Below are positions 11,581 through 35,640 of a stretch of 64,000 bases of DNA, one piece after another. The number at the start of each line of letters is the position of its first letter. Positions within the stretch are counted from its first letter, which is position 1. The DNA comes from Doris montereyensis (taxonomy: Eukaryota; Mollusca; Gastropoda; Nudibranchia; Dorididae). The translations under genes and the position numbers were made by a program. Location: the NCBI GenBank assembly GCA_037039925.1, contig JAXRKP010000040.1, forward strand, positions 119,501-183,500, given 5' to 3'. The notes beneath the pieces are model-generated. The model made no database searches. It saw only the letters and a program-made list of their open reading frames with translations, and had not been told where the DNA came from.

Positions 11581-12254
11581 AGGTCACTTTTAAAAAGATG
11601 CCCAATGAATATTTTGACAAATAAAATATGCATATGTTGGTGCTTTCATAAGTATGTTATAAAAACTGAGAATATTATATATAATATACATGTATTATGT
11701 ATATCAATATATCATGTTTCCAATGTCGCAATATAGATGTTTTGTACACAATTCCCTTTGTGTTCACAAGCCAATAATCAAAACGGTTGCCTGTAAATTA
11801 TCACACTATGCATATTATTATAAAAGATTTTAAGCCGGCTGTAATCTTGTAAGACTTTTCAACAGTCTTTATCATTACTTTCATTTTTGATTCAAAGAAT
11901 AAACTGCTGACCTTGTAGCCATGTTTCTCTGGTTTGGGTTGTGTTTAGCTTCTTCAGTGTATTCTATCATCAAGATACAAGTTCTGTCTCTGACTCACTC
12001 TGTCTGTGTGTGTGTGGGTCTGTCTCTCTCTCACTCTCTCTCTCACCCCTTTCTTTCTCTACCACATACAGATGCACACTATAGCCTCAGTACATGTGCA
12101 CATTCAGACCAAATATTTAATAATAACTAAAATGAAATATTTAGTCAAGCTTTATTTTGAAATAGATAGCAATCTTTATTTTGAAATCAACAGCATGTAA
12201 TCAGTAATGTAAGTTAATGTAACTTAATTTTCAACTTTACCATAACGTGCAAAT

Positions 12255-13015
12255 ACAGGATGTTTAAAAAAAGGACCCAATCGGGGTGCAATATTTTCAC
12301 CATTTTTCAATTATTTCCATTCAAACTTTGCCTGCCGTTACTTGAATCAGGGGGACAATATTGCCTAAAATTTCAAAAAGATTGGCATGCAAAGTTAGAA
12401 ATAATAGCTTTTTCCTAAGCACCATGATTTCTGGGTGCGCACTGAATATAGCCATGTTAGAATTCACATCAATATTTTGCAACTCACATGAAGATCTAGA
12501 TCTGTCTTTTTATACTGACTTTGTTGAAAATCATCAATAAATCCGTTTTCTTCTTTATTTTGATTCACATGAGATGGTTAGATGACAAGGTGCTTGCCAT
12601 ATTCTGCAAACGGGTTCGTTTCAGAAAGCAAGATCCGAAGTAGTGAAAAAGCAAGGCTAGAAGAACACTATCCAAGTCCGTAGTTTATAAGTGGTTTACA
12701 AAGTTAAATGAACATGGCTCTGTCTGACGGATTAAGATTTGGACCTGGGTTGCTCATAGGAATCCTTGAAACGGCAACCGTCTACGCCTGTGTATGGCCA
12801 GTTGGCAGAGGCCAGTTACGGATGCCTGCGGCTCAACTCCATGGTGTTTGGGACCCGATAAATACACTAGCTCTGTCAAGAACGGAAACTCAAAGATCTT
12901 TGGTGGCCCTTCTTATTCAGGAAAGTCTAAAAAGAACATCAAGTGGGCTAAGAACTCGATCACGCAAGACTCACAACTGTCACTAAGGCAGAGATTGACG
13001 AATTTGGGAGGTGTA
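12255..13015 (+). mobile_element. Degraded mariner/Tc1-like transposon remnant
   Basis: Broken frames give a helix-turn-helix-like piece (VVYKWFTKLNEHGSVSDG) and a later piece SKKNIKWAKNSITQDSQLSL, an arrangement seen at the N-terminus of mariner-type transposases. Left of it, GATGTTTAAAAAAAGGACC could be a terminal sequence. Stops and frame breaks rule out a working enzyme. The superfamily call is tentative. Confidence 0.4.
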
Positions 13016-13021
13016 TAGACA

Positions 13022-13430
13022 TATTATAGTCCTGTTGATCTATGTGGACATATCATATTCCTGTTTGTCTAAGTGGACATAATACATTACTATTTGTCTA
13101 ATTGGACATGTCATATTCTTATTTGTCTAAGTGGATATATCATATTGCTGTTTCTATTTGCTTAAATAGACATATTATATTCCTATTTGTTTATGTGCGA
13201 CATAATATCTGTTTATCTATTTGTCTAAATGGGCATATCATATTCTTATTTGTCCATGTAGACATAATATGTAATATTCCTGTTTGTCTTAGTGGACACA
13301 TCATATTCCTGTTTGTCTATGTGGGCAAGTAGTCCTATTTGTCAAGTGGACATATCATATTCCTGTTTGTCAAGTGGACATATCATATTCCTGTTTGTCA
13401 AGTGGACATATAATCCTATTCTTCTTTGTC
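13022..13430. repeat. ~29-bp minisatellite (GTGGACATATCATATTCCTG family)
   Basis: Roughly 14 diverged units of CATATCATATTCCTG plus TTTGTCTAAGTGGA. The unit shortens toward the right. It directly follows the mariner-like remnant. Confidence 0.9.
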
Positions 13431-13529
13431 CAAGAGGAGTAGTATTTCTGTATTTCAGACTGAAAATGAGCATTTTTGTCTCAAGCACCTTTTGGGCAGG
13501 GACATGTATAAAGTAAAAATAAAGTCTTC

Positions 13530-13990
13530 TTGCTATTATTTATACTACACTTACACTATCAAAATGAAAACATCCCAACGGAGACGAAGAAACAAATCAT
13601 CAGGCTGATTTTCATTCCAACTCTTTGCTATCAGTGCCAAACCTGGACCCTCAATAAAACACGACAACAAAGCAAGATCACAGCATGCAAAATGAAATGT
13701 CTCAGAAAGATACTGAACATCACAAGAAGAGACAATCAAAGAAATGAATATGTAAGACAACAGGTGGGCATAGAATCAAGCATGCAATATATTGAGAGAC
13801 AACAAGTCAAATGGAAGTTTGGACACCACGTCATGAGAATAGGGCCAAAACAGCCAGCCTCAAAGGTCTACAACACTAAGTTTAATGGACTCAAGGCAAG
13901 AGAAAGACCAAGGAGAAGATAGATCGACAGAGTCAAAGAGACACTCCAAAAGAACAACATGTTGATCCAAAAGGTAACACAGCCGCATCT
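13530..13990 (+). pseudogene. Non-LTR retrotransposon ORF2 C-terminal fragment
   Basis: An open stretch encodes the segment typical of the end of RTE/CR1 ORF2 proteins: IFIPTLCYQCQTWTLNK, KMKCLRKILNITRRD, QVKWKFGHHVMRIG and a closing ARERPRRR, followed by a stop. This is the part missing from the two larger copies in the window. It is a dead fragment lying just downstream of LANCL3's stop on the opposite strand. Confidence 0.7.
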
Positions 13991-14109
13991 CCTCTCTACA
14001 CTTTGTGGTTTAAGTGGACAGAAAAAGTAAGAGTAAGTATCAAAAGAAAATCAAGTTGTCTAGCCACAGACTACGTTTTGACAACAAGTAGTAAAATGCC
14101 ATTCCTTCA

Positions 14110-25917
<11,808 letters not shown>

Positions 25918-25983
25918 CTGTAAGGATTTGAAAAGAAACGTCTCCCTGCCATTTCTGGTACATAAAAAAGTGTGCCACGAAAT

Positions 25984-27161
25984 CTGTGGAGGAAGACAGA
26001 GGAAGGGCACACAGTTTATGGTTTTCTTTAATATGAATGTGATGTGGATGATAAGTAAATTGAAAATGATTCAACATCAAAAACAGGAAAATGTTACTTA
26101 ATATCAAAGATTTCATGAGTCGTCTATAATGATTGTTTTCTCAATATTGCTAACATATTTAGGACATTTACCATAAAAGGCATACTTGTGTTTAGAGAAC
26201 ACAAACGTGTATATTGAAAAGAGAGAAATGCCGTCAGTCTCAATTGCTGACTTTCACCCAAAAAATATTCACAAAACACACAAATTGAAAGCAAATTTCA
26301 CAATATTATGTTTTTTATATCTGCGATGTCAAAGCTATACATGGACCAAATGTTAAGAGGATTCATCAATTAGACTTTGAGAAAGACTAATTGAAGAGTT
26401 CAAGTTATCATTGGGTCCCATTTTTGTCAAACCTGCCATATATCGTCATTGCCTTTTGGATACTCTGGCTGATTTTTTCTCTTAGTTTTCCCTCTGAGTT
26501 AATCATTACTCCAAGGTAATTGTAGCTTTGAACTTGTTCTAAATTCTCCGTGCAATTTAAGATCTTGTGTTTTAGCTTCCCTAGTTACCAGCATTGTTTT
26601 TGTTCAATGATTATTAATTGAATTAGGCTAGGAGGAACTGGGAACAATGAAATGACGTGCTTCCTGCGAGAGTGCACTCATCCGTAATCGGCAATACATT
26701 CGATACTAATGACTAAGTGCATTTTTTCCTCTCTGAGGTATTCGTCATAATTAAGAATAGTCACTCCGTTTTAAGTTATAATATAATGATGTCTAGACCT
26801 AGATTTAGTCTAGATCATCTAATTGAGACTATTATTATTACTATTATTAATCGGAATACGACGTTTGCAAGCTTACAGTTTGATGAAATGTTTCTGGTTT
26901 CTCTGATTGAGAGTAGCTCTAGAATCAGTGAAGAAATATTTTCCGGATAGATATATAGTATATGAGCTTGACACTAGATCTAGATCTAGATCGAAATCTA
27001 AAGATCTAGAGCCAACATGTCTAAGTCTAAGATTTGGCCCAATTTTTGTATTTTTGTTTGCGATGTAACCGAAACTAATTTTTTTATCAACAATGAAGAT
27101 TTTGTTTTATCAGAGTTATCCTTTCTTGAAGGATGCTCTTGAGACAGGAATGAAAACAAAT
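25984..27161. promoter_or_regulatory. Divergent LANCL3/SYF2 intergenic region
   Basis: About 1.2 kb separates the first located LANCL3 coding exon (minus) from the SYF2 start (plus). The true LANCL3 first exon should lie here or slightly beyond. Clusters of AGATCT/CTAGAT hexamers lie at 26800-26820 and 26970-27015. I see no convincing TATA box. The retrotransposon fragment at 26415-26600 lies inside. Confidence 0.35.
26415..26600 (-). pseudogene. Reverse-transcriptase C-terminal fragment (non-LTR)
   Basis: The minus strand encodes VTREAKTQDLKLHGELEQVQ followed directly by SYNYLGVMINSEGKLREK and IQKAMTIYGRF. This is the usual palm-to-thumb region of RTE/CR1 reverse transcriptases, the segment deleted from the copy at 43-46 kb. 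Confidence 0.65.
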
Positions 27162-27173
27162 ATGGCGTCTACG
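27162..27173 (+). CDS. SYF2: SYF2 exon 1 (MAST)
   Basis: Twelve coding bases precede donor gtaaga in phase 0. Upstream ATGs at 27093 and 27150 are in the same open frame, so the start is uncertain by up to 23 codons. Confidence 0.65.
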
Positions 27174-30100
27174 GTAAGATTTCGCTTCTAAATTTTGTTA
27201 CTTCTCTTTTATTTTGCTCTTCCTGATTCTTTATCTTATTTTTATCTCACAGCATTATAACCTGGAGTTCTTAAATCAAACTTAGTTGGATCTGTTTATC
27301 CTCTTAATTAAAAGCTGACACTGACATCACATCAGGCAATCCCAGAAATTCTATTCATCAATTTTCGTCAACTTCTTTTTTATAATAATAAGGCTGTCGT
27401 TATTCACATCCCGGATGCGAATACAATTATTATTATTCGCATCCTATAATTGGAGACCGGCCGTCAGACTATGCTTCATCTATACTATGCACAGCCTAGT
27501 ACCTAAGGCCAGTACTAGATCTAGTAGTAATTAGTATTAGTATTATACTACGAAGCACTACGATTATGATATTTATACCGGATAGTTGGCAAAACAATAG
27601 ATTATATCTTCATACTTCATTCATCCGTGAGAGAGAGAGAACTTTAAATCATTAGAAGGATGGAGAGAAGGACAATATATATTACTTTCTTCTTATATTT
27701 GAATAAAATGCTCTAACACTTGACACCCCCCCGAAAAAACAAAACAATCAACAAGAACAAACAAACAAAAATAGATTCTTTTTTCTACTAGATCTAGATC
27801 TAGAATCTAGATAGATCTAGATATAAGACTACATGTTCTAAGTAATATTTTCAAGAGTTATCCCCCTTACAGGATGCGAATACTCACATCGTAATAATAA
27901 TGTGCCGTCTAACTCTTGTGGTTTTTCCTTGTTAAATCTGTTTGAGTGAGGGACAAATGAGTCCTTTAATCTTTCAGTTCGACATTTGTGTGAGAGAAGC
28001 CTATCACTGCGAGTGGATCTGTATCGAGTGTATAATGGGTGTCTTGTGTCTTCAAGGATGTTGTCTACTTTGGCGACATTTATGTGAGAGAAGTCTACCA
28101 CACTGCGAGTGAATCTATTGTATCGATTGTAATGGGTGTCTTGTGTCATCCGATATATTTAATAAGAATTTTTATTGAGTATTAATGTATATCTATTTTA
28201 TCTTATGACTTAATGTCTTAAGTTATATTACCTCTTTCTGATGTTAAAGGTCATGATCCTAATGTGATAGAGTCACTTTCCGCAAAGCCCATCATTGATC
28301 GTATTTTGCTACTGTACTGCCTTTGTTTAACACACACATTTCATCACCGTGCTTCAATCGTCTATGGTTTTTGCATTTACATTTATCATCAAGTTTGTCG
28401 TCTTGGGCTGTTACAATAGTGACACAAAGAGAGATATAAAATTGTTTTCCTAACGCGAGCCATCAGAAGCTCATAAGAAGCTTAGAAAATGTAAACACCA
28501 CGGCAATCTAGTTGCCCGAAAGTTGAACCTAGGTCAATAAAAACATCTTGAGCTTTATGAGTTTAAAAAATGTGTGACCTCTGTCCCAACAAGATCCAGT
28601 ATCTGTTTGACTAGCATCATTCCATGGCTTTGGGAAACTTTTTTTTTCCGTTTTAAGTTCTCAAAACAAAACAAAATAAACTCACATAGCCCACAGAAAT
28701 CATGGTTCTAGAACTAGATATATCTATGAACTTACACACAGCAGGTACATATATATATGTAGAGAGGGTGGGAAGGAAACGAGGGAGATGTAGCGTAGTG
28801 CATGTCAAATGTCAAGCTCAGTGATGGTTGGTGGAGCATTGAGCAATGCCATGCATGCGCCTGAACAGGGGTGGTTGGGGTTGATTAAAGTACTAGTACT
28901 AGTACACATCGTAACTGACTTCCCCATACCCACTCCCTATCGCTGCGTTCTTGAAGTGCGATGCCGGTTGATTTTCATACAGCATCTTTACTTGGTATTT
29001 AAGCGTGTCTCGGGACAGGTTGACAGTATTTCTTCTTCTTTTTTTACCTTTTCAAGTAATGAAACAAATCCATTCTATACATAAGAATTGAACAGACACA
29101 AAAAAAACACACAATTACAATTGCATACACATCATATCAATGTACTAGGTCAGAAAGAGGGATTTTGATCACTGCCTCGCTACGCTTCACATTTAAATTT
29201 AAGCCACCGTAGAGACACCTCAGATTCAAAAAGACCTCCACAATGGTCCTGACGATCTCGTTGAATCCAAAGTTTGGTTCATTTAATGTAGATTATAGTA
29301 GTTGAAAAGGATTTCCATAGTCGGGTAGATCCAAGGTACATAACTGAGAAAAATGTGGGGTAAAAAGAAAGAGTTGTTTTTAGTTGCTGCAGTGTTTCAG
29401 TGACTAGTGTCTGTCATTTCACCCAATCTGGCTCGATGTGAGGCTAACACAAAAGACAGACATTTTATTTGAACATGAGCAGTTTAGATATCACTGACAT
29501 ATCGGACTGGGAAAGACCTTTGAATCGAAAATGACTGACTTTCGTTTGCTTTAAATATATTGACCATATATGCAATTTCTCTCTTTTTTTAAATTTCAGT
29601 CAAGCGTTGAGCTTCTTCATCGTCGAAGGAGGTTCGACAAAAGCCTCACAAAATTTGCTCGTCTGAATAAACTTCGAGATCTTGAGATGCGGATGGTGAG
29701 ATTGTATTTTTGCAACCTTTGGGATGAAAACAAGATTCATTTTTCAAAGATAATTCAATACTAGTGATCTAAGAACACCCACCTTGCAAGCACTATCCAC
29801 CTGCCACAAAGTATTCTTAGGAAACAGAATATTTTCTAATTAAATTGAACGACAACACGTCTAGACCAGCTAAAAACACCATTTATATTTATCAAAATTG
29901 TCAATACAGGTGTTTTCTGTTTCATAGATTTCAAAATATAATGGAAAAAGACATTTCAAATAAACCAGATGTGTAGATGAGGAAGCCATGCCTTTCAACC
30001 TTTCAACCGTAATAATTAGGTGCTGATAGCAAACTCTCTACCTGCCAGACTTCAAGGTGCCAATTTCCTCCACCTGCCACACATTGCGATGTCAAGATGC

Positions 30101-33100
30101 ATACTTACACAACCAATTGAGGTTAAACTAATCATTGTCAATCAAATCTTAGACCAGGTAAGAAATGGTTACTACTACTTCAATATATATATATATATAT
30201 ATATATTTGAAATGTATGTTTTTTTATTATAAGTATAATTTAAAAAAATTTGATTTTACCTTTTAGTAATCATGCATCTAAAGAGGGATTTAAACAGACA
30301 TTTATCACTCACCATCATACTGTACAGCTACCTGCTAGGTACTTGAAACTAACATTTTGATAATGTTTCTTTCTCTGTCTCTTCTTTAACTAGATAGGTA
30401 CTCATTTATACACTTGAGAAATGAGTAAGTAAGTATCAAAACGGTACTATGTTGTTGGGACATTGTACTCATAGGAAGGGTGCTTCACGCAGCTTTCCTC
30501 ACTTAACTCAGTCGTGGATGCTTACCCAGGTGTAGGCTGAAACCGTTCATGTGAAAATGATAATATGAAGTGCCTTACAAGTTACAGGGAACTATACTGT
30601 ATGCTCTGTTGGAAATGGAGGTTGAGAGGGAATGTGGGTGAAATGGTGGTCTGTGCTGTGAGGGGATAAATGATGTCAAATTGGTGAGTCTGCACTTGTG
30701 CATGAATACAGCCTACAAATCCATCTTCATCTTTATTTCTTTTATTAAATTTTTATACAATAGAACGAAGCCAGGAAGATGAACCATGTGGAAGTGGTGG
30801 CGGAAGACGAGAGGAAAAACGTCCCCAAAACTTTGACGCCAAGAGGAAAAGAGTTGAATGGGAACAAAGCCAGGCTGAGAAGAAAAAGGTTTATAACATA
30901 TTTGATATATTTGTCTGTAATCAATAAGGAAGTGTGTATTGGAGTTACATACAATATAGCCTTAACCTTGATTGTCACTTGAACTCATGTTACCCTAGTA
31001 ATACAGTAAGGCTGTGGATCAAACTGTCATCAACAGAAATTAAACTCAGCAATTGCACTGAAGACTTCATAAACAGAAATAGATAACTTTTTTTTGTAGA
31101 AAAAATCAGAATTGAACAAACATTTTACAATGAAGTTCAAAATCATGTGTGCTAACAGTGATCTCTAAGAATTGATTTAGTCATTTATTATGAAGATGAA
31201 TATTTAGAGCCTCTTTTCAATGTTTGATACGTCATCTTCGTCATTTTGTCTGCTTTATAAACTTTCCTTGATTCCTCCTCATTAACACAAACTCTCTGCT
31301 TGACATTTGCCAGGAATGTGAGGACAAGGGAGAGAATTACGACAGAGTCAAGCTTCTGGAGGTAGGAGCCGACGAGGCGGAGCGATGGGAGCGAAAGAAA
31401 AAGAAGAGAAACCCTGACCAAGGTTTTGCAGGTAATAAAAGTGTTTTTAGGTTTCAGGAAGTCATAGAGCGATAAAGATTTTCATCTGTACCTGAATTTT
31501 TTCTTCTTCCCCTAATCTTGCTCTGTTTGAATAATTTTCATCTTCCATTGAGAAATATGAAGCACATAAAAGTCCATTGAGAAATATGAAGCAAATAAAA
31601 GTCCATTGAGAAATATGAAGCACATAAAAGTCCATTGAAATATGAAGCAAATAAAAGTCCATTGAGAAATAAAGCAAGTAAAAGTCAATTGAGAAATATG
31701 AAGCAAGTAAAAGTCCATTGAGAAATATGAAGCAAGTAAAAGTCCATTGAGAAATATGAAGCAAATAAAAGTCCATTGAGAAATATGAAGCAAATAAAAG
31801 TCCATTGAGAAATATGAAGCAAGTAAAAGTCCATTGAGAAATATGAAGCAAGTAAAAGTCCATTGAGAAATATGAAGCAAATAAAAGTCCATTGAGAAAT
31901 ATGAAGCAAATAAAAGTCCATTGAGAAATATGAAGCAAATAAAAATGTGTAAGTCCAACCATCAAACAAGTAAAAATCATTTAATGTTTCAGGTCTTTGT
32001 TTCTGTAGAACATTATGTTTTTTAATTGAAAGAAGTGATTCAATAGAAACCCAGAAGCAGCGGAAATTACATTCATGTATTCATAGTTCACTGGTTCAAG
32101 ATCTTGGATGGTATTATTAGTAATTACTAGCTTTGTTAGTTTGTAGTCATGATCATACTGGTTCTTCAAAATCCTGGCTTGGCTAAGGATTTATTTTTTA
32201 CCACGTTCTTCTGTCCTCACTCGGTAGGCGTGAGTGAGTAGCCAGACATAAGCAGGCAGGTTCCTGCATAGAGTTTCATGGCCTAACTGTGAATGAAAGG
32301 GTCTGCTGGGGTATAAATTATGTAAAATCAGTTAGCCTGCATTTATGCAGGGATATGGCCTATAGATTTGTGTTTATATATGTACTTCTATCCTTGTGGT
32401 AAATTTGTCACCAGACTATGAACAAGCCACTCATCGCCAGTACCAGCGGTTGACAAAACAAATCAAGACGGATCAACAACAATACGAGAGAGAGAAAGAT
32501 AAACTGTGAGTAAAGAATCTGTGTTTACAGTCCAGCACGGTTATGTCGAATACCTCCAGGTTGGGTCAATGAGTTGGAGATGGCTGTGAATTTGAGATTT
32601 CTGTATCAGCCGTTTTTCATCAACTTAGGGACTGCTTCAAAACAAAAGGTTGCAACTCTTGGTAGAATATATCATTTATACAATATCCCATCCTCGCATC
32701 ACCCATCACATCCCTATGTCAAGCATAAGTCGAGAATTAGAGTTTATTCACCCGTCACTTGTCTGTTTAATCAGTGACACAGCCCACTTCAAAGTGAAGC
32801 GATGCGTTCAAACCAAACTCAAGCGGTGCCATGCACTATAAAGTAGGCTATATGTACGATGAGAAAATTATGAAGACGCGTATATCATCCACACCATACC
32901 AAGACTGTTTAACTGCGCTGGACAGCAAACTGCTTTTTCAAGAGGATAGGCCCTTTAACAAGGGGAAAACCTAGCAAAGTGCAAAGTGTGAGCTTCCCCT
33001 CCCCCAGTCACAGACACCTTTTCCCCATCCACATTACCTTTAAACAATACTGCCTTGTACACGTATTATAATCAAGAAGGCTTAAAGGCTATTCTAAAAA

Positions 33101-34759
33101 AAAATACCTGCTTCAATTTTTTTCTCTGTGTAAATCCTGAAATTGAAGCATTTTAAAAATATTTTGTTTACATTTTATATGGGAGTTTGGTATTTGAGAT
33201 TCCTGTGTTGGGGATTCAGAATGGGCATGCTGCTTTTACTTCCTTCCTTTCCGTCTTTCACATATCTTTTATCTTGCTGTTTCCTCTTTTGAGATCACCG
33301 CAATGGTGGACGTGGTAAATTTCAATGAAATAAATCCATTTTTTCCTTTAAGGATGTTTCCAACATATTTTATTTTTCTTGATATTTTTTGTTCAAGAGA
33401 GACTTCTTTTCGTAGGTGTTGACAAACCTTCTCATTGACTTTTTACCCATCTTTCAGTTTCCACAGTTCAAATATAATATGTTTATTTACATTTTCACCT
33501 CTTCATTTATTGTCCACGTTTCACAGCTATTAACTGACGGACAAAAGAAACGCGACACTTGTTAATTTTTAATAAATGTAATAAATAACTATGTAAGATA
33601 TAGAATACTCTTAGTTAATAATTACCCTTTTGTACCATCAAGATCAAATCATTCACATTTCTAGATAAACATCCAGTGAGTACAAATAATGCAAAATATT
33701 TTACCATTTCATCGAAATACGACTCTTACGAAAATTTGAAAAGTATTCTGTCTTTTGCCCACGATAGTATATTATATATTATGTTATTGGTATTGCATGG
33801 AGAATCATTGAGGTAGAAGAGATGCTTATTGTGTTTTAAGTCAAATCTAAACCACACAAACACCAAGGAATTGTACAACCACACTTATTGAAGCCAATGT
33901 AGAGCAATAATTAAAGTAAAAGAAGAAATATATTAGACATGTCTCGCATGTTATTTCAGGGAGACGACTTCTATGCATCAGCTGATACTCTTGGTTTGCA
34001 TCAGCGAAAAGATTCTGAGGAAGCCATCGATAAAATGGTCGGAGATCTGGAAAAACAGTAAGTAACGTAACAATAACGTGGATGGGGGCGTTTCCTGGAA
34101 CTTATTGGCTGTTGTTGTGTTGATCAAAAGCGACACCGTCCATTACGTTAGGTGGCATCATGCCAGGTTTTTTTTTATTTGACTTGACTTACCCTCATCC
34201 ACAACTAAGGTGATCTCGGTATTTTTGGTAGGATTTTTATTTAACCTGGATTAACCTGTACACAGCCAAGGGATCTTTAACGTGCACAGAGTGTTGTGAT
34301 CTGCACATGTGACCTCTTTTTATCGATCTACCTACCTGGACCAGGAGGGGGTAGATTTTGTGCAAAAACTCCAGACATTTTTTGTTTTATACTTTTACAT
34401 GAGTTAATTCAAGTTAAATTACTTATGTTTTCTGGAATATTATGGGTCATTGTGCAAGCTAGAATTAGTTTAGAGGTGTTGGAACATTTAGTACTTTTGA
34501 TTTGCTTATGATAATGTGCTTACAAGTGTGCCCTTAGTAGATAAGTTTAGCTATGCTCCATTTTTACTTTCATGGGTTGTTTTTTCTCTCCAGAATTGAG
34601 AAGAGGGCCAAGTACAGTCGCAGGCGAACATTTGACGAAGAGGCTGACATTGACTACATCAATGAACGTAACCAGAAGTTCAACCAGAAGTTGGAACGAT
34701 TCTACGGCAAATACACCACAGAAATCAAACAGAACTTGGAGAGAGGAACGGCTGTGTGA
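27162..34759 (+). CDS. SYF2: Pre-mRNA splicing factor SYF2
   Basis: SYF2 is a small basic coiled-coil protein associated with the NineTeen complex in activated spliceosomes, acting in the nucleus. Seven exons are found: 27162-27173, 29600-29695, 30764-30888, 31314-31431, 32415-32505, 33960-34057, 34594-34759. Diagnostic stretches are [45 protein letters not shown] and the closing [31 protein letters not shown], which match human SYF2 almost residue for residue. Total length is about 230 residues, close to the human 243. Exon 3 and the start of exon 6 each lack one base, at CCCC 30823-30826 and GG 33960-33961. Two further in-frame ATGs at 27093 and 27150 could extend the N-terminus; 27162 (MAST) best fits the family. 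Confidence 0.95.
27974..28153. repeat. ~95-bp tandem duplication in SYF2 intron 1
   Basis: GACATTTGTGTGAGAGAAGC...AATGGGTGTCTTGTGTC recurs as GACATTTATGTGAGAGAAGT...AATGGGTGTCTTGTGTC, two copies with point changes and small indels. Confidence 0.8.
28160..29590. other. SYF2 intron 1, remainder
   Basis: No gene or intact transposon is visible. AAGTATTAATGTATnnnTTCTATCTTA-like text near 28180 resembles 58425-58455, so a dispersed repeat family is present. Confidence 0.5.
29600..29695 (+). CDS. SYF2: SYF2 exon 2
   Basis: This 96-nt exon runs from acceptor aaatttcag to donor gtgaga. It encodes [19 protein letters not shown] and then [13 protein letters not shown], running into the conserved NEARK of the next exon. 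Confidence 0.85.
30764..30888 (+). CDS. SYF2: SYF2 exon 3 (frameshifted)
   Basis: It opens [20 protein letters not shown] and closes [20 protein letters not shown], but the two halves are in different frames. One C short in the run at 30823-30826 explains this. The donor is a weaker gtttat. Confidence 0.88.
31314..31431 (+). CDS. SYF2: SYF2 exon 4
   Basis: Encodes [20 protein letters not shown] and [19 protein letters not shown] between acceptor tttgccag and donor gtaata. The match to the SYF2 core is very strong. Confidence 0.95.
31540..31960. repeat. 29-bp minisatellite in SYF2 intron 4, 14-15 copies
   Basis: The unit is GAAATATGAAGCAAATAAAA followed by GTCCATTGA, with AAGCAAGTA, AAGCACATA and short variants. 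It starts about 110 bp after exon 4. All three minus-strand frames stay open, so the repeated FICFIFLNG frames are artefacts. Confidence 0.95.
32415..32505 (+). CDS. SYF2: SYF2 exon 5
   Basis: Encodes [20 protein letters not shown] and then [11 protein letters not shown] between acceptor gtcaccag and donor gtgagt, in phase with exon 4. Confidence 0.93.
33960..34057 (+). CDS. SYF2: SYF2 exon 6
   Basis: Encodes [20 protein letters not shown] and [13 protein letters not shown] between acceptor tatttcag and donor gtaagt. Its length (98) is one short of what the flanking phases require, so a G is probably missing at the first bases. Confidence 0.92.
34165..34340 (-). mobile_element. SINE-like repeat, family 2
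   Basis: CTCATCCACAACTAAGGTGA and AGGGATCTTTAACGTGCACA are shared with copies at 35070-35290 and 52035-52300 (same orientation) and 50480-50730 and 53330-53535 (opposite). It lies in the last SYF2 intron. Confidence 0.7.
34594..34759 (+). CDS. SYF2: SYF2 terminal exon
   Basis: Acceptor ctctccag leads to [20 protein letters not shown] and on through [20 protein letters not shown] to the strictly conserved end ERGTAV and TGA. Confidence 0.97.
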
Positions 34760-35069
34760 TTGAATATTTGTGCTGGGGCTTTGATTGGGGAGGTGGTAGT
34801 GGTGGGGGTGATTTATGGGAAGATTTTAAGTGTTACATATTGAGTTTAAATTAAAATTCATTTGTGAAATGGCAACTAATTGATTTAGCCTTCTTCATTA
34901 TATGTGTATGTGAATGAAAGTAAGAGTTATGTAAAGAAAACATGAGATGAGTGAGAAGGTCCAGTGTGTAGATCACTAGTGAATCAGGAGAAAGCAGTAA
35001 TATGGTTAGTGGATTCTGACTAGTCATTGAGTGAGTGAAATTCACACATACAAAGACTGATTTGTTTTG

Positions 35070-35295
35070 ATTTTACCCACATCCACAACTAAGGTGATAT
35101 GATATCGGAGGATTTGATAGGATATTAAAATTTTTCCTGGACTGTCTAATAAACATCCAAGGGATCTTTAACATGCACAGAAAGTTGTGATCTGCAACAG
35201 GATTTCCTTTTATCGTTCATCTCAGATGGGACTAGGTGTTGATCCACCTAACTGGACCAATTGTCAAGACAGGGTAGCCTGGACAAAATTCATTT
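35070..35295 (-). mobile_element. SINE-like repeat, family 2
   Basis: CACATCCACAACTAAGGTGA, AAGGGATCTTTAACATGCAC and GGTGTTGATCCACCTAACTG follow in the family order. It lies about 300 bp downstream of the SYF2 stop. Confidence 0.7.
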
Positions 35296-35344
35296 TGGGG
35301 ATCTAAAGCCATACACCGGGGAACTGATAAAAAAGAAAGAATGT

Positions 35345-35640
35345 AAAGTTCATCATCAATGTCCTTACGGCCCACAGACTCAGTTTATCCCAGTTTCTAT
35401 ACTGTTAAGTGGAATATAATAAACACTCCCTGAACAGGCCGTTAGTCTATAGAGAGCATAGTTAGCTCGGATTTTACTCCCAAGCTGGTGCTGGTACCCA
35501 TTTGCACTTTGGCCAAATGGAGAAAATGCATATTAAGCGTCTTTTTCCAGGGGAGACCATGTTGGACCCAGCAATTCAAAACCAGGACCTCATGATCCCA
35601 AGCACGGCAACCTAACCACTAGACCACGAACATCACACAC
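35345..35640 (-). mobile_element. tRNA-derived SINE, family 1
   Basis: Minus-oriented, with the tail segment (cttacggcccacagactcag) at the left, the body with TTTTACTCCCAAGCTGGTGC, and the tRNA-like head (cggcaacctaaccactagac) at the right. Confidence 0.75.

Noticed and set aside
31462..31980. Minus-strand hydrophobic frames ([16 protein letters not shown]) as a membrane protein
   Set aside because: The 29-bp repeat is open in all three minus frames, and it lies in a SYF2 intron.
27150..34759. SYF2 as a processed or decayed pseudogene because of frameshifts
   Set aside because: It has introns, consensus splice sites and high conservation in every exon; only two single-base losses at short runs are seen.
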